DNA of 64,000 bases from Amycolatopsis dendrobii (GCF_014145675.1 NZ_JACGZW010000018.1:117710-181709), one strand, 5' to 3'; counted from the first letter of the stretch, positions 1 through 8,720 are shown. Numbers and translations: made by a program. The notes: generated from the sequence alone by a model not told the origin.

Positions 1-1
1 T

Positions 2-700
2 ACGCCGTCCGGCGTCACGCTCGCGCCCGAGGGCGGCGCGCACCAGTCGGTGACCACGCCGTCGGTCGGGCTGGAGCAGCCGGGTTGCGTGACGTACGAA
101 CCCGCGTTCGCCCTGGACGTCGAGTGGACCCTGCTGGCTTCCCTTTCGCGGCTCGGCCGTCCCGACGGAACCTCCGCTTACCTGCGCCTGTCGACCCGCC
201 CCGTGGACCAGAGCCTGGCCGCGGTGCCGTCCGATCCGGCCGCGCGGGAACGCCGCCGCCGCCAGGTCGTCGCTGGCGCGTACCCGATCCGCACCGCCGC
301 GGTGGCGCGCCCGGACGTCACGCTGGTGGCGATGGGCGCGATGGTCACCGAGGCGCTGGAAGCCGCCGACCGCCTCGACGCGCTGGGCAAACACGCCGAC
401 GTCGTGTGCGTGACGAGCCCCGGCCTGCTGTTCCGCGCCGGGCAAGCGCGGGCGGGGCAGGATACGGCCGACACGTGGATCCTGGAGTCGGCGCTGCCGT
501 CCGAGCGGTCCGCGCCGATGGTGACGGTGCTGGACGGGCACCCGCACACGCTGGCGTTCCTGGCGAACGTCCACCGCGTGCGGGCGGCGCACCTGGGCGT
601 GACGCGGTTCGGGCAGTCGGGCGATCTGGAGAGCGTGTACCGGCACCACGGCATCGACACCGACAGCATCATCCAGGCCGCGCTGGACGTGGCGGACTGA
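2..700 (+). CDS. Transketolase / pyruvate dehydrogenase E1-like protein, C-terminal part (5' end outside window)
   Basis: The frame is open from the first bases of the window to TGA at 698-700, so this is the last 232 residues of a longer protein. The visible part reads TPSGVTLAPEGGAHQS then TPSVGLEQPG, typical of the pyrimidine-binding and C-terminal transketolase-like domains of thiamine-diphosphate E1 enzymes. A C-terminal domain follows (VALVAMGAMV-like strand, LLFRAGQA). The family decarboxylates 2-oxo acids or transfers two-carbon units. Which substrate is used cannot be told without the N-terminal half. An internal GTG at 50 is not a likely start because the conserved EGGAHQS motif lies upstream of it. 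It converges on the alcohol dehydrogenase gene with only 25 bp between. Confidence 0.75.
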   Translation, partial: TPSGVTLAPEGGAHQSVTTPSVGLEQPGCVTYEPAFALDVEWTLLASLSRLGRPDGTSAYLRLSTRPVDQSLAAVPSDPAARERRRRQVVAGAYPIRTAAVARPDVTLVAMGAMVTEALEAADRLDALGKHADVVCVTSPGLLFRAGQARAGQDTADTWILESALPSERSAPMVTVLDGHPHTLAFLANVHRVRAAHLGVTRFGQSGDLESVYRHHGIDTDSIIQAALDVAD

Positions 701-704
701 TCCC

Positions 705-724
705 GGGCCGATCCGGATCGGCCC
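705..724. terminator. Bidirectional palindromic terminator candidate
   Basis: A perfect 20-bp palindrome (arms GGGCCGAT and ATCGGCCC around CCGG) fills the gap between two convergent stop codons. The symmetry means it could fold in transcripts from both strands. There is no T tract, which is common for actinobacterial terminators. Confidence 0.6.
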
Positions 725-725
725 G

Positions 726-1808
726 TCAGCCGCCGATCCGGATCAGCGAGCGGGCGCCCTCGCCGCGGCGCATCCGGTCGAACGCCTCGCCCGTCTCGTC
801 GAGCGAAATCCGGTGCGTCACCAGGGTTTCCAGGTCCAGCGCGCCCGAACGGACCTCGTCGGCGAGCACCGGGATGTCGCGATCCGGATCGGAAGCGCCG
901 TAGACGGTGCTGGTGAGCGTGCGGGCGAAGTGGAAGATTTCCAGCGGGTTCAGCACGACCTGCTGGTCCTTCCGCCCGACCCCGACCACCGTGCAGTGCC
1001 CGCCGCGGCGCACCGAACTCCACGCGGCGCGGATCGTGGCCGCCGCGCCGACGCATTCGAAGGCGTGGTCCGCGCCGCGCCCCTCGGTGAGCCCGCGCAC
1101 CTGCTTGGCGAGTTTGTCGTCGCTCACCAGGAAATCCGTCGCGCCGGCCGCGCGGGCGAGCGCTTCCTTCTCCGGCGACAGGTCGGCCGCGACGATCTGC
1201 CCGGCGCCCGCGAGCTTCGCCCCGAGCACCACGCACAACCCGATCCCGCCGAGCCCGAGCACGAGCACGCTCTGTCCTTTTCGGACCTTCGCGGTGTTGC
1301 GCACCGCGCCGACCCCGGTGAGCACCGCGCAGCCCATCAACGCGGCCAGATCGAGCGGCACGCCGTCCGGCAGCGGTACGACGGAGTGCCCGGGCAGCAC
1401 TGTTTCCTCCGCGAACCCGCCGACGCCAAGCAAAACGTTGAGCGGCTGACCGTCCAGCTCCCCGCGCGGCACCGTGGTGACGCCCTCGATCGCCGAACAC
1501 AACGACGGTTCCCCGGCCCGGCAGAACCAGCATTCCCGGCACGCGGCGGCCCAGTTGAGCACCACCCGGTCCCCCGGGCGCACGTGCGTCACTTCGCTGC
1601 CGACCTCCGCCACGACGCCGGACGCCTCGTGCCCCGGCACGAACGGGTACTGCGGACGCAGCGTTCCGTCCACCATGGACAGATCGGAATGGCACACCCC
1701 GGCGGCCGCGACCCGCACCCGCACGTCGGCAGGCCCGACCGGCGGCAGCACGATGTCGCAGACTTCCGGACGCCCGCCCTGCTCGCGCACGACCACGGCT
1801 TTGACCAC
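726..1808 (-). CDS. Zinc-dependent alcohol dehydrogenase (MDR superfamily)
   Basis: A 360-residue medium-chain dehydrogenase that should interconvert an alcohol and an aldehyde with NAD(P). Catalytic zinc ligands are Cys39 and His60 (GHEASG). The structural zinc site is Cys90, Cys93, Cys96 and Cys104. The Rossmann motif GLGGIG is at 185-190. Start is GTG 1808, preceded by AAGGAG about 8 nt upstream; the frame is open further upstream but overlaps the aldehyde dehydrogenase. It lies 23 bp downstream of the aldehyde dehydrogenase gene in the same direction, so the two probably act in sequence, alcohol to aldehyde to acid. The layout resembles class III/MycoFactocin-type ADHs, but the substrate is unknown. 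Confidence 0.9.
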   Translation of the reverse strand: MVKAVVVREQGGRPEVCDIVLPPVGPADVRVRVAAAGVCHSDLSMVDGTLRPQYPFVPGHEASGVVAEVGSEVTHVRPGDRVVLNWAAACRECWFCRAGEPSLCSAIEGVTTVPRGELDGQPLNVLLGVGGFAEETVLPGHSVVPLPDGVPLDLAALMGCAVLTGVGAVRNTAKVRKGQSVLVLGLGGIGLCVVLGAKLAGAGQIVAADLSPEKEALARAAGATDFLVSDDKLAKQVRGLTEGRGADHAFECVGAAATIRAAWSSVRRGGHCTVVGVGRKDQQVVLNPLEIFHFARTLTSTVYGASDPDRDIPVLADEVRSGALDLETLVTHRISLDETGEAFDRMRRGEGARSLIRIGG

Positions 1809-1831
1809 GGTGTCTTCTCCTTCGGATCGTG

Positions 1832-3244
1832 CTAGAGCTGGATGGATTTGAGCTCGGTGAACTCGTCCAGCGCGGCCCGGCCCATTTCGCGGCCGAGACC
1901 GGACTGCTTGTAGCCGCCGAACGGGGCCAGCGGGTTGAAGGCCCCGCCGTTCACGTCGATCTGCCCGGTCCGGACCTTGCGCGCGAAGGCGAGCGCCCGG
2001 TCCTGGTCGGCCGACCACACCGCGCCGTGCAGGCCGTAGCGGGAGTTGTTGGCGATCCGGAGCGCGTCGTCCTCGTCGTCGAACGGGATGATCGACAGCA
2101 CCGGGCCGAAGATTTCCTCCTGCGCGATCGTCGAATCCGGGTCCACGCCCGCGAAAACTGTCGGTGCGACGAAGTAGCCTGTGTCCGCAGGAGCTTCGAT
2201 GCCGCCCGTCACGAGAGTCGCGCCCTCGGCGATGCCCTTTTCGATGTAGCCGCGCACGCGGTCGCGCTGCGCCGCGCTCACCAGCGGGCCGAGCTTGGTC
2301 TTGGGGTCCAGCGGATCGCCCGTCGTGAACCCTTCGGCGAACGTCTTCGCGAGCGCCGCCGCTTCGTCGTGCTTCTCGCGCGGGACGAGCATGCGCGTCC
2401 ACGCCGTGCAGGTCTGGCCGCCGTTGAGAAACGCGTTGGAGACGCCGACCTTGACCGCGGTCGCCAGGTCCGCGTCGCCGAGGATCACGTTGGCGGACTT
2501 GCCGCCCAGCTCCAGCGTGACACGCTTGACCGTGCGCGCCGCCAGCTCCGCGACCCGCGTTCCGGCGCGCACCGAACCGGTGAACGACACCACGTCGACC
2601 TCCGGATGCGCCGCCAGCGCCTCGCCGGCCTCCGGCCCGTATCCGGTGACCAGATTGACCACGCCGGGCGGAAAACCGGCCTCGTGGATCGCGTCGAACA
2701 GCTGGTAGGCGCTCAACGGCGCGACCTCGCTCGGCTTCACCACGACCGTGCAGCCCGCCGCCAGCGCGGGCGCGATCTTGCAGGTGATCTGGTGCAGCGG
2801 GTAGTTCCACGGCGTGATCGCCGCGACCACGCCCGCCGGCTCGCGCACGATCAGCGAGTTGCCGACCTTCTCCTCCGGCTCGTCCTGGCCGAGCAGATCG
2901 ACGTAGGTCTGCACATCAGTCTGCGGCAGCGCGGCCTGGATCCGGGTCGCGATCCGCAACGGCGTGCCGACGTCCTTGGCGATCGTCTCGCCGATCTCTT
3001 CCGCCCGTTTGGCGAGACCGTCGTGCAGCTTCCGCAGGAGTTCGCGGCGGTCCGCCCGGCTGGTGGCCGCCCACGCCGGAAACGCCTCGCGCGCCGCCCG
3101 GACCGCCCGGTCCACGTCAGCGGCCGTGCCCTCCGGGATGTGCGCCTGGACCTGCTCGGTGGCCGGATTTTCCACCGGGATCGAGACTTCGCCCTCCGAA
3201 CGGACCCATTCGCCGCCGATGTACAGCACGTCGCGCTCAGCCAC
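1832..3244 (-). CDS. NAD(P)-dependent aldehyde dehydrogenase
   Basis: A full-length 470-residue aldehyde dehydrogenase oxidising an aldehyde to a carboxylate in the cytoplasm. Visible landmarks are PWNYPL (Asn149 of the oxyanion hole), the general base Glu245 in LELGGKS, the nucleophile Cys279 in GGQTCTAW, and EIFGPV near the C-terminus. ATG 3244 gives the usual N-terminus (VLYIGGEWV), with GGAG upstream. It is the first gene of an operon with the alcohol dehydrogenase. The promoter region contains a 10-bp palindrome that could bind the GntR protein encoded just upstream. Substrate specificity is not visible. Confidence 0.93.
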   Translation of the reverse strand: MAERDVLYIGGEWVRSEGEVSIPVENPATEQVQAHIPEGTAADVDRAVRAAREAFPAWAATSRADRRELLRKLHDGLAKRAEEIGETIAKDVGTPLRIATRIQAALPQTDVQTYVDLLGQDEPEEKVGNSLIVREPAGVVAAITPWNYPLHQITCKIAPALAAGCTVVVKPSEVAPLSAYQLFDAIHEAGFPPGVVNLVTGYGPEAGEALAAHPEVDVVSFTGSVRAGTRVAELAARTVKRVTLELGGKSANVILGDADLATAVKVGVSNAFLNGGQTCTAWTRMLVPREKHDEAAALAKTFAEGFTTGDPLDPKTKLGPLVSAAQRDRVRGYIEKGIAEGATLVTGGIEAPADTGYFVAPTVFAGVDPDSTIAQEEIFGPVLSIIPFDDEDDALRIANNSRYGLHGAVWSADQDRALAFARKVRTGQIDVNGGAFNPLAPFGGYKQSGLGREMGRAALDEFTELKSIQL

Positions 3245-3274
3245 CGAGTCTCCTTCGACCTAGGTTCACTCCCT

Positions 3275-3291
3275 CGCCGGATTCTATAGAA
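3275..3291 (-). promoter_or_regulatory. Promoter -10 overlapped by a palindromic GntR-type operator
   Basis: Reading the minus strand, TAGAAT (plus 3281-3286) is a good -10 box. It is embedded in the perfect palindrome TTCTATAGAA (3282-3291), 38 bp before the aldehyde dehydrogenase start. FCD-subfamily GntR proteins commonly bind short palindromes of this size. The -35 (CTAGAC, 17 bp away) is weak. Binding here would block RNA polymerase, so repression of the dehydrogenase operon is inferred. Confidence 0.5.
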
Positions 3292-3305
3292 AACGCTCCG
3301 GCTGT

Positions 3306-3977
3306 CTAGTGCGCCGCGAGCACGCCCTGCGCCGCGAGGAAGTCGACCAGCAGGTCCCCCGCCTCGCGGATGTGCGCCGCCATCGCCTCCCGCGCCGCGT
3401 CCGGCTTGCGCTCGTTCAACGCGGCAAGCACCCGGTCGTGGTCGTCTCGCGCCAGCAGCGGCCAGCCCGGGATGTCCGCATACGCCGAGAACGGCACGTA
3501 CCTGAGCGTCAACGACAGCATCCACGTGAACTTCGGCGCGGCCGCCGCGTGATTGACCATGCGGTGCAACGCGAAATCGGCCCGCTCCGTCGCGTCGAGG
3601 TCGCCCTCGCGCACGGTCTTCTCGATCTCGCGCTGGAGGTCGTCCAGCCGAGCCAGCCCCGCCGGATCGAACGCTTCCGCCGCCCGCGCGGCCAGTTCGC
3701 CCGAGACGTAGGCCTGCATCGCGTAAACGTCGACGACGTCCCGGCGCGTCACCGGGATCACCCGGAATCCGCGCCCTGGACGGAAATCCACCATGCCCTC
3801 GCCCGCGAGCGCCATCAACGCCTCGCGGACCGGGGTCGCGCTGACGCCGAGCCGCTCCGCCAGATGCTCGGTGCGCAGCCGCTCGCCGCCGCGGACCGCG
3901 CCGGTCAGGATCAGATCGCGCACCTGCTTGGCGACCCGAGGACTCAGCCGTTCGCGCGCTTCTCCGGCCACTGTCAC
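3306..3977 (-). CDS. GntR-family transcriptional regulator, FCD subfamily
   Basis: 223 residues with an N-terminal winged helix (about 10-75, including LAERLGVSATPVREAL) and a C-terminal all-helical FCD ligand domain (about 80-215) with metal-binding-type histidines such as HRMVNH and the H of AAHIREAGD. FCD regulators respond to small carboxylic acids or related metabolites. The gene lies 61 bp upstream of the aldehyde/alcohol dehydrogenase pair in the same orientation, so it probably controls that pair and possibly itself. GTG 3977 is the chosen start; the product MTVAGEARERLSPRVAKQV begins close to the HTH as expected. Confidence 0.88.
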   Translation of the reverse strand: MTVAGEARERLSPRVAKQVRDLILTGAVRGGERLRTEHLAERLGVSATPVREALMALAGEGMVDFRPGRGFRVIPVTRRDVVDVYAMQAYVSGELAARAAEAFDPAGLARLDDLQREIEKTVREGDLDATERADFALHRMVNHAAAAPKFTWMLSLTLRYVPFSAYADIPGWPLLARDDHDRVLAALNERKPDAAREAMAAHIREAGDLLVDFLAAQGVLAAH

Positions 3978-4120
3978 GAAAACTCCCCGCCAGCGTTGGA
4001 TTTCCCGCTATCGTAGCCTTTCTCCGCCGATGTGACGCCGGTCACTTTTCCCGCCGGAGAGAACCTGGGGAGGGGGTCGCGGCGACTACCCGGACGAACC
4101 CATGCACGGGTGAACCGCAA

Positions 4121-4137
4121 GTGTCCTCAATGGACAC
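4121..4137. promoter_or_regulatory. Short inverted repeat ahead of the secreted-protein gene
   Basis: GTGTCC and GGACAC flank a 5-nt spacer, 20 bp upstream of the next start codon. It could be an operator or a 5'-leader hairpin. No function is shown. Confidence 0.3.
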
Positions 4138-4156
4138 ACCGAGGGAGGGAAACCGA

Positions 4157-4636
4157 ATGTCAGTCAAGTCTTCGATCCTGCGCCGTGGCCGCCTTGTCGC
4201 AGGCACGGCACTCGCCGCAGCCGCCATCGCGGGCGGCACGATCGGCGTCGCGGCCGCAGCGACCGGCGATCGTCCAGCGGCTCCCGCCGCAGCACCTGTC
4301 GCTGCCGCTGCCGCCCAGCCGCCCGCCGCCGAACAGCCCCCAGAGGGCGCCCGCGCGACGGTGAAGGTCGACCCGAACCCCGCCGCCCCCGGCGGAGACG
4401 TCACGATCACCGGCAACTGCGGCGGAGGAAAGGGCTTGAAAAAGGTGATCGGCGGCTACCCCGGCCACCAGGTCCTCAAGGAGGTCAAGATCGTCGACGC
4501 GAACCCGGACGCCTTCAAGGCAACAGCCAAACTGACGACGAAGATCGGCAACGGAGTCGGCCCGGTGATGGTCGACTGCGACGGAGAAGCAGGCGTCACC
4601 CTGCTGGTGACCCACACCCCTCCGGCGGGTGAGTGA
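4157..4636 (+). CDS. Small secreted protein of unknown function
   Basis: 159 residues. A Sec-type signal peptide is clear: MSVKSSILRRGRL, an Ala-rich hydrophobic stretch and cleavage near GVAAAATG (about residue 36). An Ala/Pro-rich linker (about 38-70) follows. The mature domain starts near ATVKVDPNPAAPGGDVTITG, which looks like a beta-sandwich strand pattern, and has two cysteines (NCGGG and DCDGE) that could form a disulfide. ATG 4157 is preceded by GGGAGGGA; a start 12 codons upstream is possible but would bury the basic n-region. No family was recognised. An extracellular or envelope location is inferred. Confidence 0.75.
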   Translation: MSVKSSILRRGRLVAGTALAAAAIAGGTIGVAAAATGDRPAAPAAAPVAAAAAQPPAAEQPPEGARATVKVDPNPAAPGGDVTITGNCGGGKGLKKVIGGYPGHQVLKEVKIVDANPDAFKATAKLTTKIGNGVGPVMVDCDGEAGVTLLVTHTPPAGE

Positions 4637-5100
4637 CGATGACGCTCCGCGGCACTCGAGTGACCCGCTTCGGCTCGGAGGCGCAGTTGCCTCAGTAGAC
4701 GAGGGCGCTCGACTTCGGCGGATCGCAGTGGCGGGCCGTCTGGTGCCGGTCCGGTCGGTGGCCAACGACCGGGCCGGCACCACCTCGATGACTCGACACA
4801 GGCCGGCTCTGCCCCGGAGACGGCACCCGCCGAGGACGCCATGGCCTGACACTGGCCATGGCCGCCTCGGCGACGTCGCCGATCAGTGAGCGCTGCCTTC
4901 GTCCGGCAAGCGGCCGTGTCGGCCAAACACTTGCCCGCCAACGCGGACGGCCAGAGCTTGGCTCGGAGAGACAACTCGGGAGGGCCGCGCAAGAAGCGCT
5001 CCCGAGCCAACTCTCCGAGGCTAGCCGCGGAGGCGCAGCAAACGCGGACGACTGCGGCTCGGCCAGGCGGCGTCCCGCGGGCTGCCTGCGCAGCAGGCAG
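4637..5100. other. Gene-free stretch with a compound inverted repeat
   Basis: No reading frame here has convincing protein character. Open frames exist on both strands only because GC is high. A striking structure is at 4962-5019: nested arms CTCGGAGAG/CTCTCCGAG and CTCGGGAG/CTCCCGAG, each perfect, separated by matching 4-nt internal loops and a 16-nt apex. It could act as a terminator or structured RNA. Confidence 0.4.
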
Positions 5101-5317
5101 GTGACCGGCCAGTCCCCCAGGCTGGCCGGTCACGCCCGCGAACACGGACGGCCGCAGGCTGCTCAGCCACGCAGCGGCGCGCAAGCTGCCTCCCTGACTG
5201 GCTAGTCCCCGGGCTGGCCAGTCACGCCCGCGAACGGGGACGGCCCCGAGCCCAGCCCGGCCGCGTCCTGCGTTGCTGTCCGCCTGACCGACCAATCCCC
5301 CAGACTCGCCAGCCACG
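5101..5317. repeat. Tandem hairpin repeat, period about 92 bp, three decaying copies
   Basis: Copy 1 (5101-5133) is a perfect 12-bp inverted repeat, GTGACCGGCCAG and CTGGCCGGTCAC, with a 9-nt loop. Copy 2 (5195-5224) keeps the arms with one mismatch. Copy 3 (from 5285) is degraded. Start-to-start distances are 93 and 90 bp. The sequence after each hairpin (CACGCCCGCGAAC then GGACGGCC) is also shared between copies 1 and 2. No coding function is supported. Confidence 0.7.
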
Positions 5318-5339
5318 CCTGCCCAGTGCCTGTGCGAGG

Positions 5340-5560
5340 GGCGGACGTCACCTCCTGGCACTCCGCCGCCGACACCGACAGGAACGACAGACATCGCCTC
5401 CCCGCGCCCACCACCCGGAACCGACGCGGAGGGCAAACATCACCTCCTGGCACCCCGCCCCCGACACCGACGAGAACGACAGACATCACCTCCCAGCGCC
5501 CACCGCCCGGACCCAACGCGGAGGGCAAACATCACCTCCTGGCGCCCCGCCCCCGAGGCG
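5340..5560. repeat. Tandem direct repeat, period 92 bp, about 2.4 copies
   Basis: The marker CACCTCCTGG recurs at 5349, 5441 and 5533, exactly 92 bp apart. The intervening sequence (CCGACACCGAC, GAACGACAGACATC, ACGCGGAGGGCAAACATC) is nearly identical between units. The period is close to that of the hairpin repeat just upstream. 92 is not a multiple of three, which argues against a translated repeat. Confidence 0.8.
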
Positions 5561-5749
5561 ATGCGAGGCACCGGAAAGGCCGGTCTCGAACCCGCCGATC
5601 ACCCGCGCACCCACCCCCGCGAGGGTGGAAAATCCCAGCCTCCGCAGCCCGAATCCCCCTGCTGTGAGCCGATGTGCGAGCGCTGTGAGGTTGCTGTGCA
5701 TCCGCCCGCACGGGATGCCTGCCGGGCGTCGGCGTGGTCATCTTGAAGC

Positions 5750-6634
5750 GTGAGAGTCAACGTTTCCCGGACAGCGCTGATCGTCTGCGCGGCGGCCGCG
5801 ATCGTCGCGACCGGCGGTGCCAACGCCGTCGTCGACACCGCTGACGTCACCGGCCCGGCCGTCCAGCCGAGCGGCGCGGGCACCCCGGCCGTTTCGACCG
5901 GCGGTGATGCCCGCGGTACCGGGACGAGCACCTCTTCCAGCAGCACCCCCGCCGTTTCGGCCGGCGACGCTTCGCGCGGCACCGGAACGAACACCTCGTC
6001 CAGCACCCCGGCGGCCGCGACGGCCAGCCCGGCGGTCGGCGCGTTGTTCTCCGGCGGCAACCACTTCTGCTCAGCCAGCGTGGTGCACAGCCCCGCCGGC
6101 GACCTGCTCCTCACCGCCGCGCACTGCGTCAGCGGCGACGTCTCCGGCATCACTTTCAAACCCGGCTACCACGACGGCATCGCCCCTTACGGCACCTGGC
6201 AGGTCACCGCCGCGATCGTCGCCGACGGGTGGAAATCCTCGTCCGACCAGGACCTCGACTTCGCGTTCCTCAAGGTCGCCCAGCCCGGCTCCGCGAGCCT
6301 CGAAAGCCTCACCGGAGCCAACCAGCTCGGCGTCAACCAAGGCTTCTCGCACACGATCACCCTCACCGGCTACCCCGACGGCACCGAGCAACCCGTCGTC
6401 TGCACGGGCACCACGACCCAGTCCGACACCTACCAGCAACGCGTCGCCTGCCCCGGCTTCCCCGACGGCACCAGCGGCGGCCCCTGGGTCGTCAACCAGG
6501 ACCCGACCACCGGAACCGGCACCGTCATCGGCACGATCGGCGGCTACCAAACCGGCGGCGCCACCCCGGACGTCTCCTACAGCGCCTACTTCGACGACGA
6601 CATCGCGCAGCTCTACAACTCGGCGATCAGGTGA
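5750..6634 (+). CDS. Secreted trypsin-like serine protease
   Basis: 294 residues. A Sec signal peptide (about 1-26, ending GGANA) is followed by a Ser/Thr/Ala/Gly-rich linker with two similar segments (ARGTGTSTSSS and SRGTGTNTSSS, about 50-90), then a chymotrypsin-fold domain. The catalytic triad is visible: His125 in LLTAAHC, Asp170 in DQDLDFAFL and Ser242 in GTSGGPW. Cysteines flank the His (HFCSAS and AAHC) and Ser regions as in trypsins. The start is GTG 5750. It should cleave proteins outside the cell; specificity cannot be judged. The linker may be glycosylated or tether the enzyme at the wall. It stands alone, with no obvious operon partner. Confidence 0.88.
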   Translation: MRVNVSRTALIVCAAAAIVATGGANAVVDTADVTGPAVQPSGAGTPAVSTGGDARGTGTSTSSSSTPAVSAGDASRGTGTNTSSSTPAAATASPAVGALFSGGNHFCSASVVHSPAGDLLLTAAHCVSGDVSGITFKPGYHDGIAPYGTWQVTAAIVADGWKSSSDQDLDFAFLKVAQPGSASLESLTGANQLGVNQGFSHTITLTGYPDGTEQPVVCTGTTTQSDTYQQRVACPGFPDGTSGGPWVVNQDPTTGTGTVIGTIGGYQTGGATPDVSYSAYFDDDIAQLYNSAIR

Positions 6635-7210
6635 ACTAACGCCGCGAGCAGCCTTGCACCAGGCGGAGTGACCGGCGATTCCACGACTGCGCGACAACCA
6701 GCCCTGCAACTACTGCTTCTCCGCGGACGCCCCGCAACAGCGGGACACCGCCGTGTCCGGTTCCGGCCGCCAGCGCATTCCGCAACAGGAAGCACCCTCG
6801 GCACCCGGTCGTGCTTCGGGAGGACGAAAAACAGACTCTCACCGGCCCGAGGCAGCCCGGCGAAGTTATTCGAGGACAGCAGTACCGACACGTCACCGGG
6901 CAGAGGGCTGTGTGTGTCCCGACGCTCGTCTTGCGGAGCTGCCTGCCGCGGGAGACGCCAGAGCCGCCCGGGAACCGCGACGGTCACGTCAGGTCGTGCT
7001 TCCGCCTTCGACAGCGAAGGCCGGAAACCGGCAGTGCGGAGGTCGTGCTCGGCGGCCGATCAACCGCGCCACTCTGAACTCCCCGCGCTGCGACAAGTGC
7101 CGTCGCCGCCAGGGGTGTGGACCAGCGCCGAAAGCACCATCCGGCAGCGTCCGGACAGCCCCGGGCACGAAACGAGGTTTCTCAGCGACAGTCGGCGATG
7201 CTCGCGGTCG
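6635..7210. other. Gene-free stretch of about 575 bp
   Basis: No supported gene, RNA or repeat was found. GC drops slightly relative to neighbours and the open frames on both strands have no recognisable protein features. Confidence 0.4.
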
Positions 7211-7762
7211 TCAGCCCCAGAGCGGCACTGCGTGCTCTGCCGCGCGAACGACGGCGTTTCCGTCGAGGGTGACGGAGGTGAGGTCGATGCCCAGGTCCGG
7301 CCACTCCGCGACGAATTCAAAGGGGCCCGGCGGCGGGAGCGGCCAGAGCCAGAGCCGCTGATGGCGGTCGTAGTACTGGTCGCTGCTCGCAGCGTCGCCC
7401 CCGGCCTCGACGAGCATCGGGCCCTCCGGCCGGTCGGTGGGATGAGCCCAGCCGGGAAAAGCGTGTTCGACTGTGGTCGCCCTCGAACCGCCGGGAAAGC
7501 GAACGCCCACTTTCAAGCCCCCGGCACCCGGCTGAGGACCGGAAACGTAGTCGAAATCGTTTCCGGCCACGCTTTCCCACGCCGGATCGTCCAGCGAGCC
7601 TCGCCGTATCGCCAGGTGCAAAGCGAGCAGGCAGCCCTCCGGGAAAGCGACCGCGTAATGCAGCGCGGCCGCGACGCGGTCAGTCCGGGCGACGAACTGC
7701 TGGATCGGCACTATCTGCCCCAGGACTTCCCTGGGCGGCCCCTGCCAGGAAGCGGCATCCAT
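7211..7762 (-). CDS. Conserved hypothetical protein
   Basis: 183 residues starting MDAASWQGPPREVLGQIVPIQQFVARTD-like, no signal peptide and no membrane segment. The pattern of alternating hydrophobic strands (ALHYAVAFPEG, LLALHLAIRRG, KVGVRFPGG, LWLWPLPPPGPFEFVAEWPDLGIDL) suggests a beta-rich fold. Start ATG 7762 is preferred over upstream in-frame codons, because the upstream extension is low-complexity and Arg/Pro-rich. The family resembles small actinobacterial proteins of unknown function, but no name can be assigned. Confidence 0.6.
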   Translation of the reverse strand: MDAASWQGPPREVLGQIVPIQQFVARTDRVAAALHYAVAFPEGCLLALHLAIRRGSLDDPAWESVAGNDFDYVSGPQPGAGGLKVGVRFPGGSRATTVEHAFPGWAHPTDRPEGPMLVEAGGDAASSDQYYDRHQRLWLWPLPPPGPFEFVAEWPDLGIDLTSVTLDGNAVVRAAEHAVPLWG

Positions 7763-7871
7763 GCCAGCGATTCTAGCAGCCCCGGCGACGCCGGTCGAAA
7801 CCGGAAAACGCGGCCGTCCGGAAAACGGAAAGTTCCCCGGGAATCCCCGGGGAACTCGCTGGCCGCAGAAT

Positions 7872-8531
7872 TCAGAGGTAGATCGAGACACTGGGATGTC
7901 CGGAGTGGCAAATAGTGCCGTCGATCAGCGTCGCGCCGCCGTTGTGCACGCGGTCGAAGGTGTAGCCGAACTGGTTCAAACCGGTCCAGATACGCGCCGC
8001 CTTGTCATCGAAAATCGCTCCGCTGTAGGTCTGGTGGGACGTTCCGTTCCGGTCGCTGAGCGAGACGTCCCAGGACCAGAAGAAGGCTTTCGCGGGCGTG
8101 TTGCTGAACCCGCTGGCGACCGCGACCTGGTTGGTTCCGGTCTGGCTGACGCGAATCCAGGAGCGGCCGCAGTTGCCCCACACCTCGGCGTAGTCCGTGT
8201 TGGCGGCCGCGGGTCTCGCGCTCCCGCCGGACGGGGCTGCCGGCTGCGGGTGCACGATGACGCTCTTGGGCAGGTTCGACCGGGGGTCGATCGGAACCGA
8301 CTGCCGGTCGCCGTTGGCATAAGTGACGATCCGGTAGCCGTGTGCCTTGGCGACCGCCGCGTCGAAGTCCACCGCGTGCATCCCGAGCCGCGTCTCCCCC
8401 TGCGCGCCCGGGGCCTCCGCGGCGCCCGCCGCGGAGGCCCCGCCGAGAACGCCCAGCACCACAGCGAGCGACGCCCCGGCGAGCACGGCCAGCCGAGCCG
8501 AAATCCTCCTCGGTTTACGGTTCTTGGTCAT
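7872..8531 (-). CDS. Secreted protein of unknown function
   Basis: 219 residues. MTKNRKPRRISARL begins a Sec signal peptide with a long hydrophobic core and cleavage near ASAAGAAEA (about residue 35). The mature part has a short N-terminal region, a Pro/Ala-rich linker (about 88-108) and a C-terminal beta-rich domain with two cysteines (WGNCGRSW and GTICHSG). The latter domain looks like a small extracellular fold seen in actinobacterial exported proteins. ATG 8531 has a good Shine-Dalgarno (GGAAAGGTG on the minus strand). A strong-looking promoter lies about 190 bp upstream. Confidence 0.75.
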   Translation of the reverse strand: MTKNRKPRRISARLAVLAGASLAVVLGVLGGASAAGAAEAPGAQGETRLGMHAVDFDAAVAKAHGYRIVTYANGDRQSVPIDPRSNLPKSVIVHPQPAAPSGGSARPAAANTDYAEVWGNCGRSWIRVSQTGTNQVAVASGFSNTPAKAFFWSWDVSLSDRNGTSHQTYSGAIFDDKAARIWTGLNQFGYTFDRVHNGGATLIDGTICHSGHPSVSIYL

Positions 8532-8720
8532 TTTTCGGCACACCTTTCCTTTATGTATTTTCCAGCAGAGTTTCTCCGCATAACCCAGGAGACGGGTGGG
8601 CGCACGGAAACCAACTCGTCGGCGACGATACCGAACAGCAGCTGCCGGCACAGCAAAAACTAAATGCGAACCCTCGCCGGGATCTTTCCGCGGCGCCCGT
8701 CCCCATATCAAGCAGTATCG

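Noticed and set aside
726..2810. Single frame joining the alcohol dehydrogenase with a long upstream extension
   Set aside because: The extension is the aldehyde dehydrogenase gene read in the wrong frame; a good ribosome site and GTG at 1808 mark the true start.
6635..7210. Possible protein-coding gene on the plus strand from about 6668
   Set aside because: The translation is Arg/Ser/Pro-rich without hydrophobic core and runs antisense through the better supported genes at 7211-7762.
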